NCBI RefSeq assembly: GCF_024436375.1
Contig: NZ_JAFMZM010000007.1
Coordinates: 130,731-194,730 of the forward strand
Length of the DNA: 64,000 nt
DNA from: Nocardioides astragali
GTDB taxonomy: Bacteria; Actinomycetota; Actinomycetes; Propionibacteriales; Nocardioidaceae
Direction of reading: 5' to 3'
Of this stretch, positions 1 to 8,077 are shown piece by piece (the stretch's first letter is position 1; each line of letters starts with the position of its first letter). Under the pieces are notes generated by a model. That model was not told the origin of the DNA. It worked only from the letters and a program-made list of their open reading frames with translations, and did not search any database. Both the position numbers and the translations under genes were made by a program.

Positions 1-1402
1 CGCGGCCACCGATCAGGGTGTCGGCCGCCGCGTGGCCGTCGATCACGTCGGGCCCGCCGCCGCCATGGATGTGGTCGCGACCGTCGCCGCCGTCGATCGT
101 GTCCCCGGCCGCGTTGCCGTGGATCCGGTCGTTGCCGCCGCGCCCCTCGATCTCGTCAGTGCCGGACCCGCCGAGCAGCCGGTCAGCACCCTGCCCACCT
201 CGCAGGTGGTCGGCGGCGGGGCCGCCGAGCATCTCGGTCCGCGCCTGGCAGTCGAAGATGTAGAACTCGAAGTAGCCGTCGTAGACGTTGCGCAGGCGGT
301 CGCGGCCGGCGTGGCCGCGCAGGTTGCCCACGCACCCGGCGAAGGACAGGTTGTTGCCACGGTGGTTGCCGACCATGGTGACCTCCGGGGCCATGAGGAG
401 GGCGTCCTGGAGTCCGGCCACCGTGCTCGACCGGCCGTCGATCACCATCACTCCCTGCTCGAGGTCGAGTGTCATCGAGCCGGTCTCGTTGGCGGCGATG
501 AGGCCGTTCCTGCCGTCGCCGCCGTCGATGCGGCTCCCGGCGGCGATGGCGGCCGGTTCCACGACGATCTGGTCCTGACCGGCAGCGGTCGCGATGTCCA
601 GCTTGATCGCCCCCTGCTGGGGGTGCACCTCCAGGTGGTCGTTGCCCGGGGTGCCACGGTAGGTGACGGCCTCGTCCTCGACCTGCAGGTCGAGCGCCTC
701 GAAGGAGGAGAAGCGGGCGCTCACGTCCTGGATCCCCGGCTGTGCGGAGATGCCGCTGAGGATCCCCGTCGTCATGTCGGCGGACATCTCGGCCTCGACC
801 GGACGTGAAGTGGTGACCAGCGTGTCCGGGCCGAGGCCACCGGTGACGAGCCCGTCGGGGGCCGTCCGCCAGGTGACGAGCGTGACCCAGTCGTTTCCTT
901 CCCCGGTGTCGATCACGTCGCGGTTGGGCTGGCCTTCGGCGCCGGTCGTGACACTGTCGCTGCCGGCCCCGGTGCGTACGTCGTCCCGGTCCGCGTCGAT
1001 GCCCTCGGCCGCCCCCGCCCCGGTGATGACGCTGTCGGCCGAGCGGCCGCCGGCGAAGGTGTCGGCTCCCGTCCCCAGGGCGACGTTGTTGTAGTAGCCG
1101 GTGGGCGAGGCGGTGGTGTCGACCACGTCGTTGCCAGCACCCGCGTCGACGCTGATCAGGTTGGCGTTGGGGCGGTCGGGGGCCAGGCAGACGAGGTCGT
1201 CACCGCCCAGCGTGGAGATGTCCGTCGACTTCCCCGACACGATCACGTCGCGTCCCTCGGTGCCGGTGACGGCCGGACCGGACCCGACGATCGTCGCGGT
1301 CTCGCCGCGACAGGTCTCGCCGGCGGCGGTGGCCGCCGTGCTCGGCGCCAGCAGGGCCAGGCCCAGCAGCGGTGCAGCGGTCAGTGACGTCGTACGACGC
1401 AT
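1..1402 (-). CDS. Secreted beta-roll (RTX-like calcium-binding repeat) protein, C-terminus beyond window
   Basis: Read from ATG at 1402; 467 codons are visible and the frame is still open at base 1, so the gene is cut by the window edge. It begins with a Sec signal peptide (MRRTTS, then a Leu/Ala-rich core ending near ATAAG). Glycine-aspartate nonapeptides follow, and the visible C-terminal part has repeats such as GGDGRDHIHGGGGPDVIDG, the haemolysin-type calcium-binding pattern that folds as a beta-roll. The protein should be exported and bind calcium. It is the first of three paralogues (also 2285-3589 and 3698-4993) that share the CxG...VxGTEGxDVIV N-terminal module. It has more true GGxGxD repeats than the other two. 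Substrate or partner is not evident; no protease or lipase domain is visible. Confidence 0.85.
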   Translation of the reverse strand, partial: MRRTTSLTAAPLLGLALLAPSTAATAAGETCRGETATIVGSGPAVTGTEGRDVIVSGKSTDISTLGGDDLVCLAPDRPNANLISVDAGAGNDVVDTTASPTGYYNNVALGTGADTFAGGRSADSVITGAGAAEGIDADRDDVRTGAGSDSVTTGAEGQPNRDVIDTGEGNDWVTLVTWRTAPDGLVTGGLGPDTLVTTSRPVEAEMSADMTTGILSGISAQPGIQDVSARFSSFEALDLQVEDEAVTYRGTPGNDHLEVHPQQGAIKLDIATAAGQDQIVVEPAAIAAGSRIDGGDGRNGLIAANETGSMTLDLEQGVMVIDGRSSTVAGLQDALLMAPEVTMVGNHRGNNLSFAGCVGNLRGHAGRDRLRNVYDGYFEFYIFDCQARTEMLGGPAADHLRGGQGADRLLGGSGTDEIEGRGGNDRIHGNAAGDTIDGGDGRDHIHGGGGPDVIDGHAAADTLIGGR

Positions 1403-1422
1403 GGTTCCCCCAGGAGAAGCTG

Positions 1423-2274
1423 TCAGCGGAAGTCGATGAGCAACATGTCGGTGTCGGTGCCGTCGCTCACGACCGGTCCCTCCTGTGACGGCTCGTCCCC
1501 GTCAGAAGGTGCCCGCTCGTCGCGGTCGGTGACCACCGCGCGGTAGCAGCGCGTGACGTAGGGGATCTGCATGCCGTCCATCCCGCGGCCGTAGGCGTCG
1601 TAGAACGCCAGCACGTCGGCGAGGTGGCGCTCGCGCTGCCCGTCGTCCATCGCCGCGAAGCTCGAGCGCGACCGGGCCAGGTCGAGGATCGACTCGCGGT
1701 TGACCTCCTGCCAGTGCTTGAAGGTCGCCTCCTCCATGAAGCCGAAGAGGTCGCTGTGCACGAGGTGCTCCGAAGACGACGTGTCGAGGTCCTGGCGGCC
1801 GAGGATGTCGCCCATCTTGCGCACCCACGGGATCCGCTCGTCGCGGCTGTTCCACACGAGCGCGAGGTGGCCGCCGGGCTTGAGGATCCGGGCGATCTCC
1901 GCCAGCGCGACCTCGTGGTCGAACCAGTGGAAGGCCTGGGCGACCACCACGACGTCGACCGAGCGGTCGTTGGCGGGGATGTCCTCCGCGGTCGCAATCT
2001 TGGCGCTCACCTCCGGCACCCTCTCGCGCAGCACCTCGAGCATCGCCTCGTCGGGCTCGGTCGCGAAGACCGCGTGCCCCTGGTCGACGAGCTGCCGGGT
2101 GAGCTTGCCGGTGCCGGCGCCGAGCTCCAGGACGACCTTGGCCTCCCCGCCCGTCAGCCACGCGACCGCCTCGACGGGATAGGACGGGCGACCCCGGTCG
2201 TACGCCGCCGCGACTGGGCCGAAGGACCGCGCGCGGTCGACGGTGGCTGGGGGCTCGGGGAGTTCGTCGCTCAT
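1423..2274 (-). CDS. Class I SAM-dependent methyltransferase
   Basis: 283 residues, a normal length for a UbiE/COQ5-like small-molecule methyltransferase. Motif I is ELGAGTGKLT near residues 50-59, followed by the acidic ATEPDEAML loop and the post-motif region AQAFHWFDHE typical of the Methyltransf_11 class. The last 30 residues are acidic and probably disordered. The gene lies between two RTX-like paralogues on the same strand: 20 bp from the upstream end of the first and 10 bp past the stop of the second. It may be cotranscribed with them, although no functional link is obvious. Substrate unknown. Confidence 0.88.
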   Translation of the reverse strand: MSDELPEPPATVDRARSFGPVAAAYDRGRPSYPVEAVAWLTGGEAKVVLELGAGTGKLTRQLVDQGHAVFATEPDEAMLEVLRERVPEVSAKIATAEDIPANDRSVDVVVVAQAFHWFDHEVALAEIARILKPGGHLALVWNSRDERIPWVRKMGDILGRQDLDTSSSEHLVHSDLFGFMEEATFKHWQEVNRESILDLARSRSSFAAMDDGQRERHLADVLAFYDAYGRGMDGMQIPYVTRCYRAVVTDRDERAPSDGDEPSQEGPVVSDGTDTDMLLIDFR

Positions 2275-2284
2275 CGGCCTCAGG

Positions 2285-3589
2285 CTACAAGCGGACCTCG
2301 CACTTGTTGGTCTTCTCCGCCTCGCACACGTCGTGGCCCCTCCGACCCCGGGCGAGGTCCTCGTCAGAACCGCCGATCAGCCTGTCCGGCCCCGGAGAGC
2401 CCCAGATGAAGTCGCGTCCGTTGCCACCCAGGAAGTGTGCGCGGCGGCCCAGGCACATCAGCTCCTCACGTTTGAAGCGACCGACCCACCTGACCTGGTC
2501 GACCCCGCCGCGCGCGTCGACCCGCGCTCGGCAGGCGTGGACCAGGATGGTGTTGGCGCGGTCGGTGCCCGTCACCTTGACGTGCTCGGCCATCACCTTG
2601 GCCTGCTCGAAACCGGGCACCGCAATGGTGACTTCGTGCGAGCGGACGCGGGTGGACAGCCGACCACGACGGAGGTCGAGGTCGGCCTCCCGCTGGTCGG
2701 TGAGGACCAGCTCGATGGCGTCGTGCCTGCCCGCCCCCGCGTCGTACGTCGTCGCGGCGCTGGGGCGCCAGGCACGGAGGACGAGGCGATCGTTGCCACG
2801 GCCGAGGGTGACGTCCTGGGTCGCGCCGCGGGGGGCCCGGTAGATGTCCATCGACAGCTCGTCGGCATAGTCGCTCCCCCGGAAGACGAAGCTGCGAGGC
2901 CCCCGGTGCGCGGTGACGTGGAAGCGGCTGAAGCCGGTGAAGGCCAGGATGAGCTGTCCGTCCACGACCGCGGTGTCGACGATGTTGTCGAGGACGAGGG
3001 ACTGCGACTCCGAGGCGTCGAGACGGAGCTCGCTCCCCGCCCCGCCGTCGACAAGGCCGGCCTGCGTCCCGATGCCGTACCAGTCGAGCCTGCCGTGACC
3101 CATCATGATCCGGTCGGCATTGGGGAGCCCTGGCTGTCCGGAGACCACGATGTCGGCGCCGGAGTCGCCCGTGTCGATGTCGTCGGTCTCGACGTCAGCT
3201 ATCTCGGGGAGGCTGGCCCCGGCATGGACGACGTCGAGTGCCGTGGAGCCGTCGTACTCGTCGGCTCCCGGGCCGAGGACGGTCCAAGCGCCGTGGGGGA
3301 CGGTCGTGGCGTCCACGACGTCGTTGCCGGGACCCGCATCGATGAAGGGCTCCGGAGCGAAGCCCGTGACGCAGACGACGTCGTCACCGCCGAGGGCACG
3401 GACCCTCTCGGCACCGGCGCTGACGATGACGTCGTTGCCCTCGGTGCCGGTGATCCGGCCGGAGTCGTCGACCTGGGTCGGGGTGGTCGGCATGCCCTGG
3501 CACGTGGCGGCCGCGGCGCCGGCGGAGGGCGGGGGCAGGAGCGTGAGGGCGAGCAGCAGGGTGGCAGGGATGGAGGTCGTGGAGCGCAT
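2285..3589 (-). CDS. Secreted RTX-like paralogue with few intact calcium repeats
   Basis: 434 residues with an N-terminal signal peptide (Leu-rich core, Ala-rich cleavage region near residue 25). It shares with its neighbours a start module (TCQG...ITGTEGNDVIVSAG...GGDDVVCVTG) and a C-terminal Cys-containing tail of the form DVCxAExxxxCEVR. The middle has scattered beta-roll-like segments such as GRGNDRLVLR and a late GGSDEDLARG repeat. Most repeats are degenerate, so calcium binding may be weak. The ATG at 3589 is followed directly by the signal sequence, which supports this start. Likely exported structural or adhesive protein; function unknown. Confidence 0.82.
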   Translation of the reverse strand: MRSTTSIPATLLLALTLLPPPSAGAAAATCQGMPTTPTQVDDSGRITGTEGNDVIVSAGAERVRALGGDDVVCVTGFAPEPFIDAGPGNDVVDATTVPHGAWTVLGPGADEYDGSTALDVVHAGASLPEIADVETDDIDTGDSGADIVVSGQPGLPNADRIMMGHGRLDWYGIGTQAGLVDGGAGSELRLDASESQSLVLDNIVDTAVVDGQLILAFTGFSRFHVTAHRGPRSFVFRGSDYADELSMDIYRAPRGATQDVTLGRGNDRLVLRAWRPSAATTYDAGAGRHDAIELVLTDQREADLDLRRGRLSTRVRSHEVTIAVPGFEQAKVMAEHVKVTGTDRANTILVHACRARVDARGGVDQVRWVGRFKREELMCLGRRAHFLGGNGRDFIWGSPGPDRLIGGSDEDLARGRRGHDVCEAEKTNKCEVRL

Positions 3590-3697
3590 GGGACACCTCG
3601 GGGCGGGATCAGCGACAGGCTACGACTGGGACGCGTCGCCTGCCAGAGATGTTGTCGGCGCGCGGGATGAGCGTGTGACCCGGTCTGGACCGCAGCC

Positions 3698-4993
3698 TCA
3701 GGGACGTACCTCGCAGCTCACCATCGTCTCGGCCTGGCAGGTGTCGCGGCCCTCGCGGCCGTCGACCGTGTCGCGGCCGGGACCGCCGACGAGGTGGTCG
3801 CGGCCCCGCGATCCCGTCAGCGCGTCGTCGCCGCGCCCGCCGTCGACGAACCCGCGACGCGACCGGCAGCCAGGGTTGTCCCACTCGGTGAGCGTGGCGT
3901 CGAGGCGGACCCGGTCCGGGCCGCCGTCGGCACTGACGTCGGCCCGGCAGGCCCGGACGATGATCTCCTCGCCGGCTGGGGTGCCGTCGACCTCGGCGCG
4001 CTCCGCCGAGACGACCAGGTCCTCGAAGTCGTCGAAAGTCCGCCGGACGGTCCGCTTGCCCTCACGGGCGGTGAACCGGCCGTCGTCCAGGTCGGCGACG
4101 ACGTCCTGGCGCGGCGTGGCGAGCAGAAGGCGGTCGCGCCCAGCACCGCCGTCGTACCTGCTGCGGCCGTTGCCGAAGCCGTCGGAGGCGTAGAAGTCGT
4201 TGCCTCCGCGCATGTCGACGATGCGGTCGTAGGTGTCGCGGGCCTCGACGCTGAGCCACTCGACGCCGTCGGTGCCGCGGAACCGCACGGTGCCCTTGTA
4301 GGCGAACGTCGCGAACTCGTGCGCGTCGAACCCGCTCCAGGTGGCGCTGGACGTCTCGGTGACCGCGGTCCGTCGGACGGCGTCGATCATGGCGTCGCCC
4401 GACCGGGCGGTCGTGCGGAGGGTGCTGGTGCGACCGCCGGCGAGCCTGCCGGCCGAGGTCATGAAGCCTGTCCATTGGACCATCCCGCCGTCGATCTCCA
4501 CGACGTCGGGGTTGGGCTGGGACGGGGCGCCGGAGTAGACCGTGGCGACGCCCGAAGTGACCCGGACCGTGTCGGCTGCGCTGTCGGCGGACAGGAGCTC
4601 GTCGGTCCTGATCTCCTGGTCCGCACCGGAGGCACCGACGTACGAGTCCGCGCCGCTGTCGAGCTGGGTGACGGTCCCCCAGCCCGGCGTCGTCGCCTCG
4701 ACCCGGTCGTCGCCCGCTCCGGCAGCCACCACGACCGTGCGCGACTCCTCCGCCACCGCGCTCGCGTCACCTGTCACGCAGATCAGGTCGTCGCCGCCGT
4801 GGGCGATCACCCGTGAGGCGCCGTCGGTGACGATCACGTCCGCACCCTCGGAGCCCTCGATGACCTGGCCCGCGGTCCCGACGGTCGTGGCGGGCTGGCC
4901 CTGGCAGGTCTCGCCGACCGCGCCCGCGCTGGCGGGCGTCAGCAGTGCCAGGCCGAGCAGCGCGGCAGCGGACAAGGTGGTGGTGCGGAACAT
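3698..4993 (-). CDS. Secreted RTX-like paralogue
   Basis: 431 residues with a clear signal peptide (MFRTTTLSAAALLGLALL, cleavage near SAGAVG). The N-terminal module (ETCQGQPATT, EGSEGADVIV, GGDDLICVTG) matches the other two members of this array. Beta-roll repeats near the C-terminus include GGRGDDALTGSRGRDHLVGG, and the final residues CQAETMVSCEVRP form the family's two-cysteine tail. It is the most upstream member of the minus-strand array, so the promoter of the array is probably in 4994-5083. Possible roles are a surface-associated adhesin or matrix protein; no enzymatic domain is visible. Confidence 0.83.
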   Translation of the reverse strand: MFRTTTLSAAALLGLALLTPASAGAVGETCQGQPATTVGTAGQVIEGSEGADVIVTDGASRVIAHGGDDLICVTGDASAVAEESRTVVVAAGAGDDRVEATTPGWGTVTQLDSGADSYVGASGADQEIRTDELLSADSAADTVRVTSGVATVYSGAPSQPNPDVVEIDGGMVQWTGFMTSAGRLAGGRTSTLRTTARSGDAMIDAVRRTAVTETSSATWSGFDAHEFATFAYKGTVRFRGTDGVEWLSVEARDTYDRIVDMRGGNDFYASDGFGNGRSRYDGGAGRDRLLLATPRQDVVADLDDGRFTAREGKRTVRRTFDDFEDLVVSAERAEVDGTPAGEEIIVRACRADVSADGGPDRVRLDATLTEWDNPGCRSRRGFVDGGRGDDALTGSRGRDHLVGGPGRDTVDGREGRDTCQAETMVSCEVRP

Positions 4994-5083
4994 GGTCTCC
5001 CCCGAGGTCGGTGTGCGGGCTCACGATACGTGGATGGGATGCAGCGTCCGGCCGCTCGGTTGCCGTGAACTAGCGTTTCCTCC

Positions 5084-5800
5084 GTGACCGACCCGCTGGT
5101 GTGGCTGACCGACCTCGAGGGGGTCCGCTCGGCCTACGCGGGCACCCGCGACGGGATCGACGTCATGCTGCGCGACCGCGGCCTGCGTCGTACGTCGCCC
5201 GAGATGACCGCGGAGTCGCTGCTGCGCGGCGCCCACGCGAGCGCCGTGCTCGAGGGATCGACGTCCACGCTCGAGCAGGTGAGGGCGGGCGAGGCGGACG
5301 AGATCGCGGCCGACTCCGTACGGCTCTCCGCCTCGATGCTGGCGCTGGCCCCGTTGCTCAAGACCGCGCCGCTGCAGGCGATCGCGCGGCTGCACACGGT
5401 CGTCGCCTCGTCGGCGCTGGGCGCCGAGGAGCTCGGTCGCCCCCGGGATCCGGCATCGGCTGACCGGCTGCGGGGAGTGGCCGAGCTGCTCCTGTCCGGG
5501 ACCGAGGCGCCGGCGCTGCTGGTGGCCGCCGTCGTCCACGCCGACGTCGCGACCGCGGCACCGTTCGCCTCGCACAACGGGATCGTCGCCCGGGCGCTGG
5601 AGCGGCTGGTGCTGGTCTCGCGCGGTGTCGACGCCAAGTCGCTCGTCGTGCCGGAGGCCGGGCACCTGGCCCACCGGGAGGCGTACGAGTCCAACCTCCG
5701 CGCCTACCGCGACGGCGGCCCGCGCGGTGTGCACGCGTGGGCGCTCTACGGAGCCGAGGCGTTCGCGGCCGGCGCCGAGGCGTCACCCCTGCGCGGCTGA
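5084..5800 (+). CDS. Fic-like protein with degenerate active-site motif
   Basis: 238 residues from a GTG start. The all-helical pattern and the segment HADVATAAPFASHNGIVARAL (about residues 152-172) resemble a Fic-fold protein. Fic enzymes carry HPFx(D/E)GNGR; here the catalytic His before PF is replaced and the last Arg is displaced, so AMPylation activity is doubtful. Databases often label relatives as an oxidoreductase, which I do not think the sequence supports. It precedes the HAD-IB phosphatase and ssd-tad locus, an order I recall as conserved in actinobacteria. That suggests a role tied to that locus, but this is inference. Confidence 0.6.
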   Translation: MTDPLVWLTDLEGVRSAYAGTRDGIDVMLRDRGLRRTSPEMTAESLLRGAHASAVLEGSTSTLEQVRAGEADEIAADSVRLSASMLALAPLLKTAPLQAIARLHTVVASSALGAEELGRPRDPASADRLRGVAELLLSGTEAPALLVAAVVHADVATAAPFASHNGIVARALERLVLVSRGVDAKSLVVPEAGHLAHREAYESNLRAYRDGGPRGVHAWALYGAEAFAAGAEASPLRG

Positions 5801-5823
5801 GCCACCGCCCCTCGCACATGCGA

Positions 5824-5854
5824 GCGGCACCCGCTCACGAGGATCGGGTGCCGC
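5824..5854 (+). terminator. Hairpin downstream of the Fic-like gene
   Basis: Perfect 10-bp inverted repeat GCGGCACCCG / CGGGTGCCGC with an 11-base loop, 24 bp after the stop at 5800. There is no T-tract. It lies between the plus-strand Fic-like gene and the convergent HAD gene. The rest of the convergent gap (5855-6060) has no coding sequence I can support; it contains a second 8-bp inverted repeat (CTTGTGGA at 5979, TCCACAAG at 6021). Confidence 0.5.
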
Positions 5855-6060
5855 CGCCGACACGTGAACCGTGGCTACCAAGCGTGCATTCTCTAAGTCG
5901 CCGCCCTCGGGCAGATCCCGAATGGCTAGCACCCCATCGGATGGGTGGATCGCCGCGTGGGTACCTGGTCACGTGCTGCTTGTGGAGTTCTTGACTCATG
6001 TCTAGTCCTGCTCGGGGGCGTCCACAAGGCTTGACTTTGCCGGGGGCCGGTGCGTGACGC

Positions 6061-6858
6061 TCAGGCCCCGAGGGCCCGCTTGCGGCGGCTGGCCCACATG
6101 ACGCCTCCAGCGGCCATCGCCCCGCCCACGGCCAGTGCCGCGAGGGTCGGCTTGGCCGCCGGGACGAGTAGTCGTCGCCGCAGCGCCACCGGACGGACGA
6201 AGGCCAGGATCGGCCAGTCGTTGGCCGTCGCGATGCGACGCAGCTCCTTGTCGGGGTTGACCGCGAAGGGGTGGCCCACCACCTCGAGCATGTGCACGTC
6301 GGTGACCGAGTCGCTGTAGGCGTAGGACTCGGCAAGGTCGTAGCCGACGGTCGCCGCGAGGTGCTCGATCGCGCGGGCCTTCTCCTGGGCGTAGGCGTAG
6401 TAGTCGATGTTTCCGGTGTACTTGCCGTCCACGATCTCCATGCGCGTCGCGATGACCCGGTCGGCGCCGAGGAGCTCGCCGATGGGCTCGACGACCTCGG
6501 TTCCGGAGGCCGAGACGATGACGATGTCGCGCCCGGCGAGGCGGTGCTCCTCGATGAGGGTGACCGCTTCGTCGAAGACGAGCGGCTCGACGATGTTGTT
6601 GAGTGTCTCGTGGACGATCTCGCGCACGGTGGCGACGTCCCAGCCGGCGCAGAGCTGCGACATGAACTGGCGCATCTTGTCCATCTGGTCGTGGTCGGCG
6701 CCGCCGGTGAAGAAGACGAACTGTGCATACGCCGAGCGCAGCATCGCGCGCCTGGAGATGAGCCCGCCGGCCTGGAACTCGCGGCTGAAGGCCAACGTGC
6801 TCGACTTGGCGATGATCGTCTTGTCGAGGTCGAAGAAGGCCGCGGTGGGGCGCGTCAT
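6061..6858 (-). CDS. HAD-IB family phosphatase with C-terminal membrane segment
   Basis: 265 residues from ATG 6858. This start places the HAD motif I (FFDLDKT, nucleophile D10 and acid D12) close to the N-terminus as usual; a TTG 42 bp upstream is less likely. Further HAD elements are VSASGTEVVEP (motif II) and AYSDSVTDVHML (motif IV). A hydrophobic helix (LAALAVGGAMAAGGVMWAS) followed by a basic tail anchors it in the membrane. HAD-IB enzymes are SerB-like phosphatases; some actinobacterial members are fused to acyltransferases, but this one is not. It is divergent from ssd. Confidence 0.85.
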   Translation of the reverse strand: MTRPTAAFFDLDKTIIAKSSTLAFSREFQAGGLISRRAMLRSAYAQFVFFTGGADHDQMDKMRQFMSQLCAGWDVATVREIVHETLNNIVEPLVFDEAVTLIEEHRLAGRDIVIVSASGTEVVEPIGELLGADRVIATRMEIVDGKYTGNIDYYAYAQEKARAIEHLAATVGYDLAESYAYSDSVTDVHMLEVVGHPFAVNPDKELRRIATANDWPILAFVRPVALRRRLLVPAAKPTLAALAVGGAMAAGGVMWASRRKRALGA

Positions 6859-6903
6859 GCGTTCATCGTAGGGGGCCTGCGCGCGCGGATCGTGGTCCAA
6901 CTG

Positions 6904-6939
6904 CTGTCCACAGGCGCGCTGCGACAGGGGTTGTCCACA
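6904..6939. promoter_or_regulatory. Pair of DnaA-box-like 9-mers between HAD and ssd
   Basis: CTGTCCACA at 6904-6912 and TTGTCCACA at 6931-6939, in the same orientation and 27 bp apart. TTGTCCACA is the consensus DnaA box of high-GC actinobacteria. They sit in the divergent promoter region of the HAD-IB and ssd genes. Two boxes do not make an origin; they could couple ssd expression to DnaA or could be chance. Confidence 0.35.
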
Positions 6940-6992
6940 CGCCTTGAAGCTCCCGGTGGCCGGCGTCGGTGGAGCCGTCGACGCTCGTCCGC

Positions 6993-8006
6993 ATGCCCGT
7001 CCTCCTCGTGACCCGCTCGTCTGCTCTCCACGACGCTGTCGTCCCGTTGTGTGCCGCCGCTGGGGTCGGCGCGCAGGTCTGCGACGAGCCCGCGCTCGTG
7101 CTGACGGCCTGGACCGACGCCGACCTGGTGCTGGTCGGCGCGGACCTCGCCGGCGAGGTGGCCGACCTCGCGCCGTTGCGGCGTCTCGGCGTCCACGTCG
7201 TCGGCCTGCCGCCGGGCGACGCTGCCTTCAGGTCGGCGGTGGCGCTCGGGGCGATGTCGGTGATCGACCTGGCGGAGTCGACCGACTGGTTGGTCGGCGC
7301 CCTGACCGACGTGGGCGAGCCGGCCTCGCCCGGGCGCATCGTCGGGGTGGTGGGCGGTGCCGGGGGAGCCGGCACCACCACGCTCGCCTGCGCGCTCGCG
7401 CAGTGGCACGCCCCACGGGGGCCGACGCTGCTGGTGGACGCCGACCCGCTCGGTCCGGGGCTCGACCGGTTGCTGGGCATGGAGGACGTCGCCGGCGTGC
7501 GGTGGGAGGGGCTGGTGGAGACCTCCGGTCGCCTCGGAGCCCGGGCGCTGCGCGAGAGCGTGCCGCGAGACGACCACCTCGGCGTCCTGACGTGGTCCGG
7601 GCTGCGACGGCGACTCGACCTGCCCACGGCACGGCGGATCCTGCCGGTGGCGGTGCGCGGTCACGACCTCGTGGTGCTCGACCTCGCCCGGCAGAGCGGC
7701 TCGACCCTGGCCGAGCTGGCCGACCGGTGCGACGAGCTGCTGGTGGTCACTCCGGCGACGGTCCCTGGGGTCGCCGCGACGGCACGGCTCGTGGCCGAGC
7801 TCGGCCTGGACGGTCGCGCCGGGCTCGTGGTGCGGCCTGGCGGGCTCAGCGACGCCGACGCCCACCGGCTCACCGGGCTGCCCGTGGTTGCCGCTGTCGC
7901 GGACCAGCGCGGGCTGGCCGCGTCGGTCGATCGCGGGCTCGGTCCGCTGACCCCTCGCGGTCCCCTGGCGCGGGCCGCGCGCGACCTGCTCTCGGAGGCC
8001 GCATGA
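6993..8006 (+). CDS. ssd: Septum-site-determining protein Ssd (CpaE/MinD-like ATPase)
   Basis: 337 residues from ATG 6993; a GTG at 6969 would add eight residues. The first 110 residues form a receiver-like domain without an obvious phosphorylation site. A MinD/ParA-like domain follows, with a deviant Walker A (GGAGGAGTTTLA, about residues 120-131) and DLARQSG as the switch region. Relatives (Rv3660c-type Ssd, CpaE/TadZ) place tight-adherence pili or affect septation. The stop overlaps a 24-codon micro-ORF by ATGA, and that in turn overlaps tadA, so it is the first gene of the pilus operon. Confidence 0.85.
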   Translation: MPVLLVTRSSALHDAVVPLCAAAGVGAQVCDEPALVLTAWTDADLVLVGADLAGEVADLAPLRRLGVHVVGLPPGDAAFRSAVALGAMSVIDLAESTDWLVGALTDVGEPASPGRIVGVVGGAGGAGTTTLACALAQWHAPRGPTLLVDADPLGPGLDRLLGMEDVAGVRWEGLVETSGRLGARALRESVPRDDHLGVLTWSGLRRRLDLPTARRILPVAVRGHDLVVLDLARQSGSTLAELADRCDELLVVTPATVPGVAATARLVAELGLDGRAGLVVRPGGLSDADAHRLTGLPVVAAVADQRGLAASVDRGLGPLTPRGPLARAARDLLSEAA

Positions 8007-8077
8007 ACACCCCACGACGTTCCTCGGCTCCCCCGCTGCGCTCCTCCACCGACCAACGCCGCGGGGACCCCGCATGA
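8003..8077 (+). CDS. 24-residue micro-ORF bridging ssd and tadA (copy A)
   Basis: ATG 8003 overlaps the ssd stop (ATGA) and its own TGA overlaps the tadA ATG at 8074 (ATGA). The peptide begins MNTPRRSS and ends QRRGDPA; it is basic and Arg/Pro/Ser rich. A second copy lies at 26913-26981, just before tmk. Between copies most codon changes are synonymous (CGA/CGG, TCC/TCT, TCG/TCT, CCC/CCT), one is Asp/Glu, and the two length differences are single codons, as expected if the peptide is translated. At DNA level the ends also form an imperfect stem (CCCCACGACGTT with AACGCCGCGGGG), so a dispersed structured repeat is the alternative. Confidence 0.55.
   Translation: MNTPRRSSAPPLRSSTDQRRGDPA

Noticed and set aside
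5855..6060. Small RNA gene between convergent Fic-like and HAD genes
   Set aside because: An 8-bp inverted repeat and two TTGACT boxes are visible, but no -10 partner or recognisable RNA family.
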